Shown in pieces: positions 38,804-47,677 of a stretch of DNA of 64,000 bases (position 1 is the stretch's first letter; each line of letters starts with the position of its first letter). A program made the translations under genes and the position numbers. This stretch comes from Marinobacter aromaticivorans. Its GTDB lineage: Bacteria > Pseudomonadota > Gammaproteobacteria > Pseudomonadales > Oleiphilaceae. The notes below the pieces were generated by a model. It was not told the DNA's origin, searched no databases, and saw nothing but the letters and a program-made list of their open reading frames with translations. The stretch lies in contig NZ_NIHD01000005.1 of NCBI RefSeq assembly GCF_002806975.1, positions 186,001 through 250,000 of the forward strand, read 5' to 3'.

Positions 38804-38968
38804 TCGGATCAGTCCGGTGGCAGTACGCTTTGCCTGCTGGCCGGAGCGAGCTATGCTTTTGGTTAAACCTGTGCTCTTGGCACATCGCCATTGATTTCCT
38901 GAAGGTTATTGGTTTTTATGCGCTAAAAGTTCAGGGGCGTTAGGACGTTAGTCTAATTCATTGTGTAG

Positions 38969-38984
38969 TGGCACACATGTTGAA
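38969..38984 (+). promoter_or_regulatory. Possible sigma-54-type element upstream of acs
   Basis: TGGCAC, five bases, then TTGAA matches the sigma-54 -24/-12 pattern except that the -12 core is GA instead of GC. It is 93 bp upstream of the acs start. Upstream at 38938-38951 lies a tandem repeat of CGTTAG, a possible activator site. The core mismatch makes the call weak. Confidence 0.25.
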
Positions 38985-39076
38985 CTACGGGTATGTGTCC
39001 GAAGGGCTCGTATGCCCTATTGCTCTGAATTAACGAAATCGACAATGACAACAAACTCTGATCAAGGGGGAGCACA

Positions 39077-41026
39077 ATGACTGATAAGCACCTTTATCCG
39101 GTAGAGCCGAGCGTGGCCGAACGAGCCTTGCTGAACCGGGAACAGTATGAGGAAATGTACCGCCAGTCAATTGAGGATCCGGACGCCTTCTGGGGCGAGC
39201 ACGGCAAACGCCTGGAATGGATCAAGCCATACACGAAAGTGAAGAATACCTCGTTCGACTACAACAATGTTTCTATCAAGTGGTTTGAGGATGGCCAGCT
39301 AAACGCGTCCGCCAACTGTCTTGATCGCCACCTGGAAACCCGCGGCGACCAGACAGCCATTATCTTTGAGGGCGATGATCCCTCGGAATCCCGCCATGTA
39401 ACCTATCGTGAGCTGTATGAAGAGACCTGCAAATTCGCCAACGTTCTGAAAGGCCTGGGCGTCAAAAAAGGCGATGTTGTTACTATCTACATGCCAATGA
39501 TTGTTGAAACCGGGGTTGCCATGCTCGCTTGCGCGCGTATCGGCGCCATTCACTCTGTTGTATTTGGCGGCTTTTCGCCAGAAGCGCTTGGTGCCCGGAT
39601 TGCCAACGGCAAGTCCCGTTTCGTTATCACTGCTGACGAAGGTCTTCGCGGTGGCCGGACAATTCCGCTTAAAAAGAATGTAGACACCGCGCTCAAGAAT
39701 GAAGCCGGTGCCAATGTTGATAAGGTTGTTGTTGTCAGCCGCACTGGCAACAAGGACGTTCCCTGGAATGCCGGCCGCGATGAGCGCTATGAGGATCTGA
39801 TGGCATCGGCTTCCACAGACTGTCCGCCAGAGCCAATGAACGCGGAAGACCCTCTGTTCATGCTTTATACCTCCGGCTCAACCGGCGCGCCCAAAGGCGT
39901 TCTGCACACAACAGGCGGGTACATGGTATTCACATCCATGACCCATGAATATGTATTTGACTATCACGATGGTGATGTTTACTGGTGTACAGCGGACTTT
40001 GGCTGGGTAACCGGCCATAGCTACATTCTTTACGGGCCGCTGTGTAACGGTGCCGTGTCCTTGCTGTTTGAGGGCGTGCCTAGCTATCCCGACAGCTCCC
40101 GCATGGGGCAGATTGTTGATAAACACCAGGTAAACATTCTGTATACAGCGCCTACCGCTATCCGCGCACTGATGGCAGAGGGCGAGGCCTGCATGAAAGG
40201 CACAACCCGCAAGAGCCTGAAGCTGCTGGGTTCTGTAGGTGAACCGATCAACCCGGAGGCCTGGGAGTGGTACCATCGTGTTATCGGTAACAGCCAGTGC
40301 CCGATTGTGGATACCTGGTGGCAAACTGAAACCGGCGGCATTCTGATTTCGCCACTGCCTGGTGCGGTGGACCTGAAACCGGGTTCTGCAACCGTGCCTT
40401 TCTTTGGAGTTCTGCCTGGTCTGGTGGACAGCGAAGGTAATCTCCTGGAAGGCAAAACAGACGGCAACCTGGTTATTCTGGACAGCTGGCCAGGGCAGAT
40501 GCGTACCATCTATGGTGATCACGATCGCTTCGTTCAGACTTATTTCAGCGCCTACAAAGGCATGTATTTTACCGGGGATGGTGCCCGCCGTGACGAAGAC
40601 GGCGACTACTGGATTACCGGCCGCGTTGATGACGTACTCAACGTCTCCGGGCACCGCCTGGGTACCGCTGAGGTTGAGAGCGCTCTGGTAGCTCATGAAA
40701 AAGTGGCGGAGGCGGCGGTGGTCGGTTTCCCGCACGATATCAAGGGGCAGGGGCTGTATGTGTACGTCACCCTGATGCAGGGCATAGAACCTTCTGACGA
40801 GCTCAAGAAGGAGCTGGTACAGTGGGTGCGCAAGGAAATCGGTCCAATTGCCTCGCCGGATGTGATCCAGTGGGCGCCGGGCCTGCCGAAAACACGTTCA
40901 GGCAAGATTATGCGTCGGATTCTGCGTAAAATTGCAGCCAACGAGCATGATCAGTTGGGAGACACGTCTACACTGGCCGACCCCAGTGTGGTGGATGATC
41001 TCATCGACAGCCGTGAGTTCAAGTAG
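39077..41026 (+). CDS. acs: Acetyl-CoA synthetase
   Basis: Activates acetate to acetyl-CoA through acetyl-AMP. Adenylate-forming motifs are present: [43 protein letters not shown], and the C-terminal SGKIMRR Lys that is the regulatory acetylation site in homologues. The 649 residues are typical. AAGGGGGAG precedes ATG 39077. A LuxR-type response regulator follows after 40 bp on the same strand, matching the known control of acs by CrbR/ErdR-type regulators in Vibrio and Pseudomonas. Confidence 0.97.
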   Translation: MTDKHLYPVEPSVAERALLNREQYEEMYRQSIEDPDAFWGEHGKRLEWIKPYTKVKNTSFDYNNVSIKWFEDGQLNASANCLDRHLETRGDQTAIIFEGDDPSESRHVTYRELYEETCKFANVLKGLGVKKGDVVTIYMPMIVETGVAMLACARIGAIHSVVFGGFSPEALGARIANGKSRFVITADEGLRGGRTIPLKKNVDTALKNEAGANVDKVVVVSRTGNKDVPWNAGRDERYEDLMASASTDCPPEPMNAEDPLFMLYTSGSTGAPKGVLHTTGGYMVFTSMTHEYVFDYHDGDVYWCTADFGWVTGHSYILYGPLCNGAVSLLFEGVPSYPDSSRMGQIVDKHQVNILYTAPTAIRALMAEGEACMKGTTRKSLKLLGSVGEPINPEAWEWYHRVIGNSQCPIVDTWWQTETGGILISPLPGAVDLKPGSATVPFFGVLPGLVDSEGNLLEGKTDGNLVILDSWPGQMRTIYGDHDRFVQTYFSAYKGMYFTGDGARRDEDGDYWITGRVDDVLNVSGHRLGTAEVESALVAHEKVAEAAVVGFPHDIKGQGLYVYVTLMQGIEPSDELKKELVQWVRKEIGPIASPDVIQWAPGLPKTRSGKIMRRILRKIAANEHDQLGDTSTLADPSVVDDLIDSREFK

Positions 41027-41066
41027 GGTCTGGAAGCAGGCCGCAAACCTGTGAGGAATCGGTTTA

Positions 41067-41732
41067 ATGACACAAACTATTATCGTCGCTGATGATCATC
41101 CGCTGTTTCGGGCAGCCCTGAGACAGGCGGTCAGTCAGGCAGTGCCCGATGCTGAAACCGTAGAGGTTGACAGCATCAAGGCACTGCAGGCGTCGGTAGA
41201 TTCGCACCCGGATGCAGATCTGGTTTTGCTGGATCTCAACATGCCGGGCGCCCACGGTTTTTCCGGGTTGGTGTTCATGCGAGGACAGTACCCGGGACTG
41301 CCCGTGGTGGTTGTGTCCGGTTCGGAAGAGCTCCAGGTAATGCGGCGTTCGATTGATTATGGGGCGTCTGGCTTTATTCCAAAGTCGGCCCCGTTGCCCA
41401 CCATCACAGAGGCAATCGGGGACGTTCTTGCCGGTGATGTATGGCTGCCCGAAGGGGTCGCTGAAAAGCTTGAACGAATGCATGCAGACACCACAGACTT
41501 TTCCGAGAAACTGGCCTCACTGACTCCGCAACAGTTCCGGGTTCTGGGGATGCTGGCGGAAGGGCTGCTGAACAAGCAGATAGCCTACGATCTGGATGTG
41601 TCAGAGGCCACTATCAAAGCGCACATCACGGCGGTGTTCCGCAAGCTTGGCGTTCGTAACCGGACCCAGGCAGTGATTGCGATACAGCAGATGGAGATCG
41701 ATCCCTCGGATCAGTCGTTGTCTGGCAGCTAA
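41067..41732 (+). CDS. LuxR-family response regulator, ErdR/CrbR-like
   Basis: A 221-residue NarL-type regulator. The receiver has phospho-Asp at residue 56 (LVLLDLNMPGA) and the conserved Lys in IPKSAPL. The C-terminal LuxR helix-turn-helix reads LAEGLLNKQIAYDLDVSEATIKAH. Sequence style and location next to acs suggest it is the CrbR/ErdR-type regulator that activates acetate (and ethanol) metabolism, with a MxtR/CrbS kinase elsewhere. It is probably transcribed with acs and ends at a strong hairpin. The regulator class is certain; the specific assignment is inference. Confidence 0.88.
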   Translation: MTQTIIVADDHPLFRAALRQAVSQAVPDAETVEVDSIKALQASVDSHPDADLVLLDLNMPGAHGFSGLVFMRGQYPGLPVVVVSGSEELQVMRRSIDYGASGFIPKSAPLPTITEAIGDVLAGDVWLPEGVAEKLERMHADTTDFSEKLASLTPQQFRVLGMLAEGLLNKQIAYDLDVSEATIKAHITAVFRKLGVRNRTQAVIAIQQMEIDPSDQSLSGS

Positions 41733-41739
41733 GGAATAT

Positions 41740-41770
41740 GCCCCGGTGTATACCGGGGCGCTGTTATTTG
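41740..41770. terminator. Hairpin terminator between convergent regulator and dehydrogenase genes
   Basis: A perfect 8-bp stem GCCCCGGT/ACCGGGGC (41740-41747 with 41752-41759) has a GTAT loop, followed on the plus strand by a T-rich stretch (CTGTTATTT). It lies between the response regulator stop and the convergent 2-hydroxyacid dehydrogenase stop, so it probably works in both directions. Confidence 0.75.
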
Positions 41771-42747
41771 CTCCCGGCGTACCCCAGCTTCTTATCCACC
41801 AGGTTGAACAACTCTTCGCCACTGTGCCAGCGGTCAAAGTTCTCAAGAAACTGATCGGTAAGGGCACGCTTCCACCCGATAAAATCGCCGGCCATGTGCG
41901 CCGTCATAATGACGTTTTCCATGTCCCAGAGAGGGTGGTCCTCCGGTAACGGTTCTTCCTCAAATACGTCGAGCCCGGCACCGGCTATTTCGCCACTTTC
42001 CAGGGCGGCCATTAAATCGCCCGTTTTTACAATGGGGCCACGACCAATGTTTATCAGGCGCGCGGTGTTTTTCATGGCTTTGAAGGCCCGCTCGTCAAAA
42101 AGCCCTTCTGTTTGCGGTGTCAGTGGTGCAGCGATGACCACGTAATCCGCATGGCCCAGCTGATCATACAGATCGTCATTACTGTGAACCGCTACGAAAT
42201 CCGGGTCGTTCCTGCGGGCTGTTCGGGCAACGCCATGAGGCTTCATGCCAACGGCTGCAACCAGGCGACCAATCTGCCGGCCTATGGAGCCAGCACCTAC
42301 CACCAGAACCTGCTTGCCCTCGGCTCTTTCGGTGTCCCTGTGTTTCCACTGATGCTTCATTTGCAGCCGGACGGAGCCCGGGAAATCCTTGGCGAACATC
42401 AGGATGGTGCACAGCACGTATTCGGCGATCGTCCGGTCAAATATGCCCCTGGCGTTAGTAACCACAACCTCGCCTTCTGTAAGTGCAGGGAACATCAAAG
42501 CATCCACCCCTGCGCTTGTCGCATGTATCCACTTCAGTTTGTCTGCACAGCTCCAGGCCGCTTCGAGGGCTTCGGTCCTGAAATCCGTTACCATCATTAC
42601 ATCGGTGCCGGGCAGGGTGTTGCGAAGGGTTGCCTCGTCACTGGCGAAACGTACCTCGGCGCGTGCACGGAGTGAATCCAGCCCCGGTGGCTCCTGCTCT
42701 CCGGGTGCGGTAAGAACGGTTATAACAGGCTTGCTGTGCTGAGACAT
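41764..42747 (-). CDS. D-2-hydroxyacid dehydrogenase family protein
   Basis: NAD(P)-dependent oxidoreductase of the D-isomer-specific 2-hydroxyacid family, 327 residues. The nucleotide site VVGAGSIGRQIG is near residue 150. The catalytic Arg is in NIGRGPIV, the Glu in the DVFEEEPLPEDHPLW segment and the His in VIMTAHMAGD. GGAGG 4 nt upstream supports ATG 42747. The substrate cannot be told; glyoxylate/hydroxypyruvate or a branched 2-oxoacid are options. It diverges from an aminotransferase gene across about 280 bp in which I see no other gene. Confidence 0.88.
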   Translation of the reverse strand: MSQHSKPVITVLTAPGEQEPPGLDSLRARAEVRFASDEATLRNTLPGTDVMMVTDFRTEALEAAWSCADKLKWIHATSAGVDALMFPALTEGEVVVTNARGIFDRTIAEYVLCTILMFAKDFPGSVRLQMKHQWKHRDTERAEGKQVLVVGAGSIGRQIGRLVAAVGMKPHGVARTARRNDPDFVAVHSNDDLYDQLGHADYVVIAAPLTPQTEGLFDERAFKAMKNTARLINIGRGPIVKTGDLMAALESGEIAGAGLDVFEEEPLPEDHPLWDMENVIMTAHMAGDFIGWKRALTDQFLENFDRWHSGEELFNLVDKKLGYAGSK

Positions 42748-43025
42748 TGGACCTCCACCGGGTTGATTGGCCAGATATCATGATGAGTGACCGCAAGGCC
42801 GGCCCTATCCATTTTGCGGCCTCCAGAACAGTCTGGTAGGCAGATATCGTTGGGTCAACCCTGGCCGGATCCGGTTCTGTCTATTTCCCGGGAAATTGTC
42901 AGGCAAACGCGGAATCCGCCGGTGCCAAACAGTATTTTGCCCGCTCCCTTGTATGCCCTGATTTAACTGGCTAACCTGCAGTAGCAGATATTTTTTTTGC
43001 TCCCGTTCCTTTGCAGGAGGTTGCC

Positions 43026-44252
43026 ATGGCAAACGCCACCAACAGAGACACCGGCCAGTACAAACCGCGGAAGGTGAAGTACCGGAAAACCAAGGCCAGT
43101 TGGAACCCTGCCATGCAGGCGGTTCCTGTGCCGGGCATTCGGCGTATGGTCAATATGGCTGCCACCATGAAAGATGTTATTCATCTTTCTATTGGCCAGC
43201 CGGATCTGCCAACACCCAAGCATGTGATTGATGCTTATATCGATGCACTCAATGCGGGGCAGACCGGATACACCATGGATGCCGGGCTGCCGGAATTGCT
43301 GGTTGCATTGAGGGACTATTACGGCAAGCGCTATAACCGCAAGCTCACCAGGGACAATATTCTGGTCACCAGCGGTGCTACCGAGGCCATGTACCTTGCC
43401 ATTTCGGCTACGGCCGCACCGGGGCGGCAGTTTATTGTAACGGACCCGTCCTTCCTGCTTTATGCGCCTCTGATCCGCATGAACGGTGGTGAAGTGAAGT
43501 TTGTACCGACCCGGGCCGATAATGATCACCAACTTGATCCCGATGAAGTGATCCGGGCCATGGGGTCGCGCACCTTTGCCTTGATACTCAACAACCCGAA
43601 CAACCCCACAGGCGCGGTCTATCCGCGCAGCACCGTGGAAACGATTCTCGAAGAGTGTGCCTACCGCGGGATACAGGTCTATGCCGACGAGGTATACGAC
43701 CACCTGATTTTTGATGATGATGATTTTGCCAGTGTCCTGAATTGTTCCATGGATCTGGATAACATCATGTGCATCAGCAGTTTCTCGAAAACCTACAGCA
43801 TGGCCGGGCTGCGCGTCGGTTGGGTTATTTCCAGTCAGGCGGCGATCAAATCCCTGCGCCGTTACCATATGTTTACCACATCGGTTGCCAATACACCCTC
43901 CCAGTTCGCGGGTGTTGCAGCGCTGATGGGCGACCAGCAATGCGTGAAGGACATGGTGGATATCTACCGGGAGCGCCGGGATAAAGTGGTGGAACTTATC
44001 GATCAGACGCCCTATATGACAGGCTACAAGCCGGGCGGCGCTTTTTTCGCGTTCCCGGATTTGCCGCCTCATGTAGATGGCTCGGATCTCGCGCTGCGCA
44101 TGCTCAAAGAGACCGGCGTGTGCGTGGTTCCCGGGGATGCGTTTGGTGAAGGCTGCACCAATGCCCTGCGTATCAGTTTCTCAACCACCTGTGAGAAGCT
44201 TGAGGCGGCCTTTGATCGCATCATTCCCTGGATGGCTAAACAACAGTTCTGA
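43026..44252 (+). CDS. PLP-dependent class I/II aminotransferase
   Basis: Fold-type I aminotransferase of the aspartate aminotransferase family, 408 residues. The Schiff-base Lys is in SSFSKTYSMAGLRVGW. The NNPNNPTGAVY and YADEVYDHL segments bind PLP, and the C-terminal Arg is in NALRISFS. ATG 43026 has AGGAGG 5 nt upstream; a TTG at 43011 is not needed. The amino donor is undetermined. It is followed after 9 bp by a small CPXCG protein gene, so both probably share a transcript. Confidence 0.9.
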   Translation: MANATNRDTGQYKPRKVKYRKTKASWNPAMQAVPVPGIRRMVNMAATMKDVIHLSIGQPDLPTPKHVIDAYIDALNAGQTGYTMDAGLPELLVALRDYYGKRYNRKLTRDNILVTSGATEAMYLAISATAAPGRQFIVTDPSFLLYAPLIRMNGGEVKFVPTRADNDHQLDPDEVIRAMGSRTFALILNNPNNPTGAVYPRSTVETILEECAYRGIQVYADEVYDHLIFDDDDFASVLNCSMDLDNIMCISSFSKTYSMAGLRVGWVISSQAAIKSLRRYHMFTTSVANTPSQFAGVAALMGDQQCVKDMVDIYRERRDKVVELIDQTPYMTGYKPGGAFFAFPDLPPHVDGSDLALRMLKETGVCVVPGDAFGEGCTNALRISFSTTCEKLEAAFDRIIPWMAKQQF

Positions 44253-44261
44253 GGTGCGCCT

Positions 44262-44453
44262 ATGCCGGCTCTGGATTCCGTGCTTATCCAGTGCCCCTAC
44301 TGCTGGGAGACGCTGGAAATCAGCGTCGACCCTTCAGTGGCGGAACAGGAGTACGTTGAGGACTGCCAGGTGTGTTGTCAGCCTATTCTGTTGCGGGTTG
44401 TGTTTGATGATAACCTGACTCCGCAGGTCGAAGCCCGGGCCGAGAACGAATAA
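44262..44453 (+). CDS. CPXCG-type cysteine-rich small protein
   Basis: A 63-residue protein with two cysteine pairs, CPYC near residue 10 and CQVCC near residue 38, matching the CPXCG family of presumed zinc ribbons. The acidic C-terminus is typical. It begins 9 bp after the aminotransferase stop. The function is unknown; zinc binding is expected from the spacing. It has no signal peptide, so it should be cytoplasmic. Confidence 0.88.
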   Translation: MPALDSVLIQCPYCWETLEISVDPSVAEQEYVEDCQVCCQPILLRVVFDDNLTPQVEARAENE

Positions 44454-44543
44454 GCGGTCCGGGTTCTGACCAATTATTAACCTGCCGACCTTGTTCCGCT
44501 CTCAGTGCTGCAGCACGATAGGCGTTTAATTCATGGAGACTGA

Positions 44544-45119
44544 ATGATGAACCGACAGCGCCGGAATGGTTTTTGGGGGTTGGTGTGCCTGACGCTCCTG
44601 TTGAGCAGCGGTTGTGCCAGCATCTCGCCGTATGCAATCTCCGAAGCGGAGCTGGAAAGCCATCTGCAGGAGGTGGTGCGGGATTATGATCGAATGCAGC
44701 TGAAGAATGGCTCCCCAATCAGCCTGCGCCTTGATGATGCGGATATTACCCTGGGCCCGGATGGGCGCGATGTAGCGGTCATTGACGTTAGAGGGCAGGT
44801 TGCACTGAACGCGTTTCTGGCCAAGCTGCCGGTCGATATCGCTCTTAAAGTGGAGGGGGCGCCGGTTTATGACAGCAAGGAAAAGGCTGTTTATATCCGA
44901 AGAATCAAATTGCTGGAAAGCAGTATTGATTCCGGCTTTTTCAAGGGTGATCTTGCGCCAGTCACTGACAATGTAATGCGGGTTGTGGCACAGATGCTTG
45001 AAACCATGCCGGTTTATCGACTGGATGACACCAGACTGGCCCAGCGAATGTTCGGAATGGTTCCCATGGATGTGCGTGTAGCGCCCGGTCGTCTCGAATT
45101 CGTTATGGCTGACGAGTAA
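44544..45119 (+). CDS. DUF1439 (YceB-like) lipoprotein
   Basis: A 191-residue exported protein. An N-terminal basic stretch and hydrophobic helix end in SSGC, a usable though not ideal lipobox. The mature part resembles YceB/DUF1439, which has a BPI-like lipid-binding fold in structures of relatives. Segments include LGPDGRDVAVIDVRGQV and VYRLDD near the end. Start is the ATG pair at 44544/44547. The location after the CPXCG gene is probably incidental. Role: an outer-membrane-associated lipoprotein of unknown function. Confidence 0.8.
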   Translation: MMNRQRRNGFWGLVCLTLLLSSGCASISPYAISEAELESHLQEVVRDYDRMQLKNGSPISLRLDDADITLGPDGRDVAVIDVRGQVALNAFLAKLPVDIALKVEGAPVYDSKEKAVYIRRIKLLESSIDSGFFKGDLAPVTDNVMRVVAQMLETMPVYRLDDTRLAQRMFGMVPMDVRVAPGRLEFVMADE

Positions 45120-45134
45120 GCGTTCAGCAGCAGG

Positions 45135-45164
45135 GCAGAGCCAGTAACTCTTTTCTGGCTCTGC
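45135..45164. terminator. Perfect hairpin between convergent genes (likely bidirectional terminator)
   Basis: GCAGAGCCAG (45135-45144) and CTGGCTCTGC (45155-45164) form a perfect 10-bp stem with a T-rich 10-nt loop. It lies between the DUF1439 stop and the convergent dehydrogenase stop. No T-tract follows on either strand, so efficiency is uncertain. Confidence 0.5.
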
Positions 45165-45176
45165 GGATTCCGGTTC

Positions 45177-46331
45177 TCAGGCTGACAGCCGCTGACACAC
45201 AGCTTCGCCAATCTCCCGGGTGCCCCGCTGGGCTCCGGCATTTTCCGCCAGGTCTGCTGCCACCGCATCGAACAGCTCTTTACCTGCGGCCGCCATCACC
45301 GGGTCTTTACGGCCAAACCACTCAAGCATGCGAGCTGTAGTGAACAGCATGGCTGTGGGATCCGCCAAACCCTGGCCGGCAATGTCCGGAGCACTGCCGT
45401 GGGTGGGCTCAAACATGGAGGGCATACCCGGATCTGTGGGGTTCAGGTTGCAGGAGGGCGCCACTCCCATGCCGCCGGACAGCACAGCAGCAAGGTCTGT
45501 GAGAATGTCCCCCTGCAGGTTGCTGGCAACCACTACATCGAACGCCCAGGGGCTTTGCACAAACTTCATACAAGCCGCATCCACCAGCTCATGGTGAGTG
45601 GCTACGTCCGGATATTCCTTGCTGATTTCCTCAAACGCCTCGGAGTACATATCGCCCCAGTAACGCAGGGCATTGCGTTTGGTGATCAGGCATACCTGAC
45701 TTTCACAGGCAGTGCCATCAAGAGTGTGGAAGCTTCTTGTACGGCTTTCCTTGACCCGCTCTGCAGCCCGGGCGCGAGCCTGCTCGAATCCATAGCGGAT
45801 AATGCGGTTGGTGGCCTTGCGGGTAAATACTTCCATCTGGGTCGCAACTTCATCCTCGGTTCCCTTGCGCAGGCGCCCGCCCTGGCTCACATATTCCCCT
45901 TCGGAGTTTTCCCGGATTACCAGCATGTCGATATCTTTCGCCCGCTCATCCGCAAGATACTGGCGCGCGCCGGGCAGCAGCCGGGCAGGGCGCTCGCACA
46001 CCCACTGGTCAAAGCCCTTGCGCATTTCCAGCAAGGGTGCCAGTGAGACACTGTCGGTTAAAAGATAACGGTCCGGATCGTCCAGCGGCCCCGGGTCCCC
46101 CAGGGCGCCAAGCAGAATCGCATCGTAGGCTTTGAGCTGGGCCAGAGCGTCATCGGGCATGGATTCGCCATGCTCCTTATGCCAGGCGTGGGAGGGCCAT
46201 GGGAACTGGTCCCACTCAAGGTTCAGGTTGTGTTTGGTACGCAGGGTTTCCAGGCAGCGTATGGCTTCCCCCACGACTTCGGGGCCAATGCCGTCACCCG
46301 GGGTTACAGCAATGCGAGTAGTTTGGGCCAT
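45177..46331 (-). CDS. Isocitrate/isopropylmalate dehydrogenase family protein
   Basis: NAD(P)-dependent beta-decarboxylating dehydrogenase of 384 residues. It opens with IAVTPGDGIGPEV and contains VIRENSEGEY, the catalytic region with DAACMKFVQSPWAFDVVV, and FEPTHGSAPDIAGQGLADP. The family covers IPMDH, tartrate dehydrogenase and homoisocitrate dehydrogenase. The NSEGEY motif and absence of leuC/leuD nearby favour a tartrate dehydrogenase-like or related role over leucine synthesis. The open frame extends to 46640, but ATG 46331 has GGAG at 9 nt and a native N-terminus. It diverges from the EAL gene. Confidence 0.88.
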   Translation of the reverse strand: MAQTTRIAVTPGDGIGPEVVGEAIRCLETLRTKHNLNLEWDQFPWPSHAWHKEHGESMPDDALAQLKAYDAILLGALGDPGPLDDPDRYLLTDSVSLAPLLEMRKGFDQWVCERPARLLPGARQYLADERAKDIDMLVIRENSEGEYVSQGGRLRKGTEDEVATQMEVFTRKATNRIIRYGFEQARARAAERVKESRTRSFHTLDGTACESQVCLITKRNALRYWGDMYSEAFEEISKEYPDVATHHELVDAACMKFVQSPWAFDVVVASNLQGDILTDLAAVLSGGMGVAPSCNLNPTDPGMPSMFEPTHGSAPDIAGQGLADPTAMLFTTARMLEWFGRKDPVMAAAGKELFDAVAADLAENAGAQRGTREIGEAVCQRLSA

Positions 46332-46449
46332 TAAGAAGACTCCCTTGATTGACTGGCTCGTAAGGATTCTAAAGCCCAGTGTAGTTGGGTGACTCGCGGA
46401 TGCCAGCGTTTGACACACTTTCACCGAATGTCGTTTTACCGGAGGGAGG

Positions 46450-47289
46450 TTGGCAGTTATAGTTGCCCGGGTAACAGGTTGGTTAATTAAACCGGCATGT
46501 CTGACTGGTAGCTCGGGAGTTTGCACCATTAAACCGGAAACCCTATTTGATGAATCGCACTGCGCAGAGTGCGCTTGTGGAGAAGGTCTCGATTTCTCTT
46601 TGACGTTTGCATTCCAGCCTATCGTGGATGTGGTCAACAAAACGGTTTACGCCTATGAAGCCCTGGTAAGGGGGCCGGAAGGTGAAGGCGCCATCCACGT
46701 TCTCGGCAAAGTGAACGAGAAGAACCGTTACGCTTTTGATCAGATCTGCCGGGTTAAGGCCGTAAAACTGGCGGCAAAGCTTGGCATGAAGTCCCTTCTG
46801 AGTATCAATTTCATGCCCAATGCTGTTTATAAAGCGGAATACTGCATTCGAACAACACTGGCAGCGGCAAAAACATACAACTTCGACACCAGCAGAATTA
46901 TCTTCGAACTGACGGAGGGTGAGGACCTGAGCTCAGTCGACCACCTTGTCTCGATTATTGAAGCCTATCAGGAGATGGGGTTCAGTACGGCAATAGACGA
47001 TTTCGGAGCAGGTTACTCCCGCTACAATATAATGATGGCCAGCCCACCGGATTTGCTTAAACTGGATATGGCTCTGGTTCGTAATGTTCATAAGGAGCCG
47101 AACAAGCAAGCCGTGGTAGCAGGGATCATTACGATGATGAAGTTGCTTGGCGGAAAAATCGTGGCCGAGGGAGTGGAAACAGAAGAAGAATATTTCTGGC
47201 TCCGTTCCCAGGGTATTACTCTCTACCAGGGCTATCTGTTTGCAAGGCCCGGTTTTGAGTGCCTGCCCGAGCCGTATTACCCGGCCTGA
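46450..47289 (+). CDS. Stand-alone EAL-domain c-di-GMP phosphodiesterase with N-terminal cysteine cluster
   Basis: A 279-residue EAL protein that should hydrolyse c-di-GMP. All catalytic motifs are kept: EALVRG, SINF, LTE, IDDFGAGYS, KLD, AEGVET and YQGYLF. The first 45 residues include Cys at 17, 25, 38, 41 and 43, the last three forming CxxCxC. This may bind metal or sense redox state. TTG 46450 lies only 4 nt after GGAGG and is the sole in-frame option upstream of the domain, so the start is uncertain. It has no GGDEF or membrane part. The architecture resembles BluF/YcgF-type EAL domains without the BLUF sensor. Confidence 0.88.
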   Translation: MAVIVARVTGWLIKPACLTGSSGVCTIKPETLFDESHCAECACGEGLDFSLTFAFQPIVDVVNKTVYAYEALVRGPEGEGAIHVLGKVNEKNRYAFDQICRVKAVKLAAKLGMKSLLSINFMPNAVYKAEYCIRTTLAAAKTYNFDTSRIIFELTEGEDLSSVDHLVSIIEAYQEMGFSTAIDDFGAGYSRYNIMMASPPDLLKLDMALVRNVHKEPNKQAVVAGIITMMKLLGGKIVAEGVETEEEYFWLRSQGITLYQGYLFARPGFECLPEPYYPA

Positions 47290-47320
47290 CAAGTTTTCCA
47301 ACTTACAGGAAGCCTGACTA

Positions 47321-47677
47321 TTGCTCTATCGACTTATTACCATCATTGGCGGCCTGGTTTTTGTCGCCGCCCTGTTTGCCCTGGTCTGGTTCTTTTGCAA
47401 ACAATTTCTTGAGCATCACGGCGTCAGGGACAATGTGACCGACCGCGCCACTGTGCTGGCAACCTGGACATTTGCCGGCATGAGTGTGGGCCTGGTGTTT
47501 GCTGTGGTGGGCGCCTTTATTCTGGGCCCCTGGGCGTTTTACCGCACCCTGCGTGGCCACGGAGTGCCGATTTCGGATGGGGCTGCTGTCTGGTGGGGCT
47601 TCGGTATTGTGCTTGCTTCACTCGGAATTACAGCCCTGGGTTTTTTCGGTTTCCTGGTGGCGGTAGGAGCTTACTGA
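47321..47677 (+). CDS. Small multi-pass membrane protein, unknown function
   Basis: A 118-residue protein with three strongly hydrophobic segments (about residues 5-27, 48-72 and 88-115), so probably integral to the inner membrane. TTG 47321 has AGGA about 10 nt upstream. It starts 31 bp after the EAL gene and may be co-transcribed with it. Its 3' end overlaps the convergent LysR gene by 7 bp. I do not recognise the family. Confidence 0.65.
   Translation: MLYRLITIIGGLVFVAALFALVWFFCKQFLEHHGVRDNVTDRATVLATWTFAGMSVGLVFAVVGAFILGPWAFYRTLRGHGVPISDGAAVWWGFGIVLASLGITALGFFGFLVAVGAY

Noticed and set aside
46332..46640. Long N-terminal extension of the isocitrate/isopropylmalate-type dehydrogenase
   Set aside because: It overlaps the divergent EAL gene, and GGAG precedes the internal ATG before the family N-terminus.
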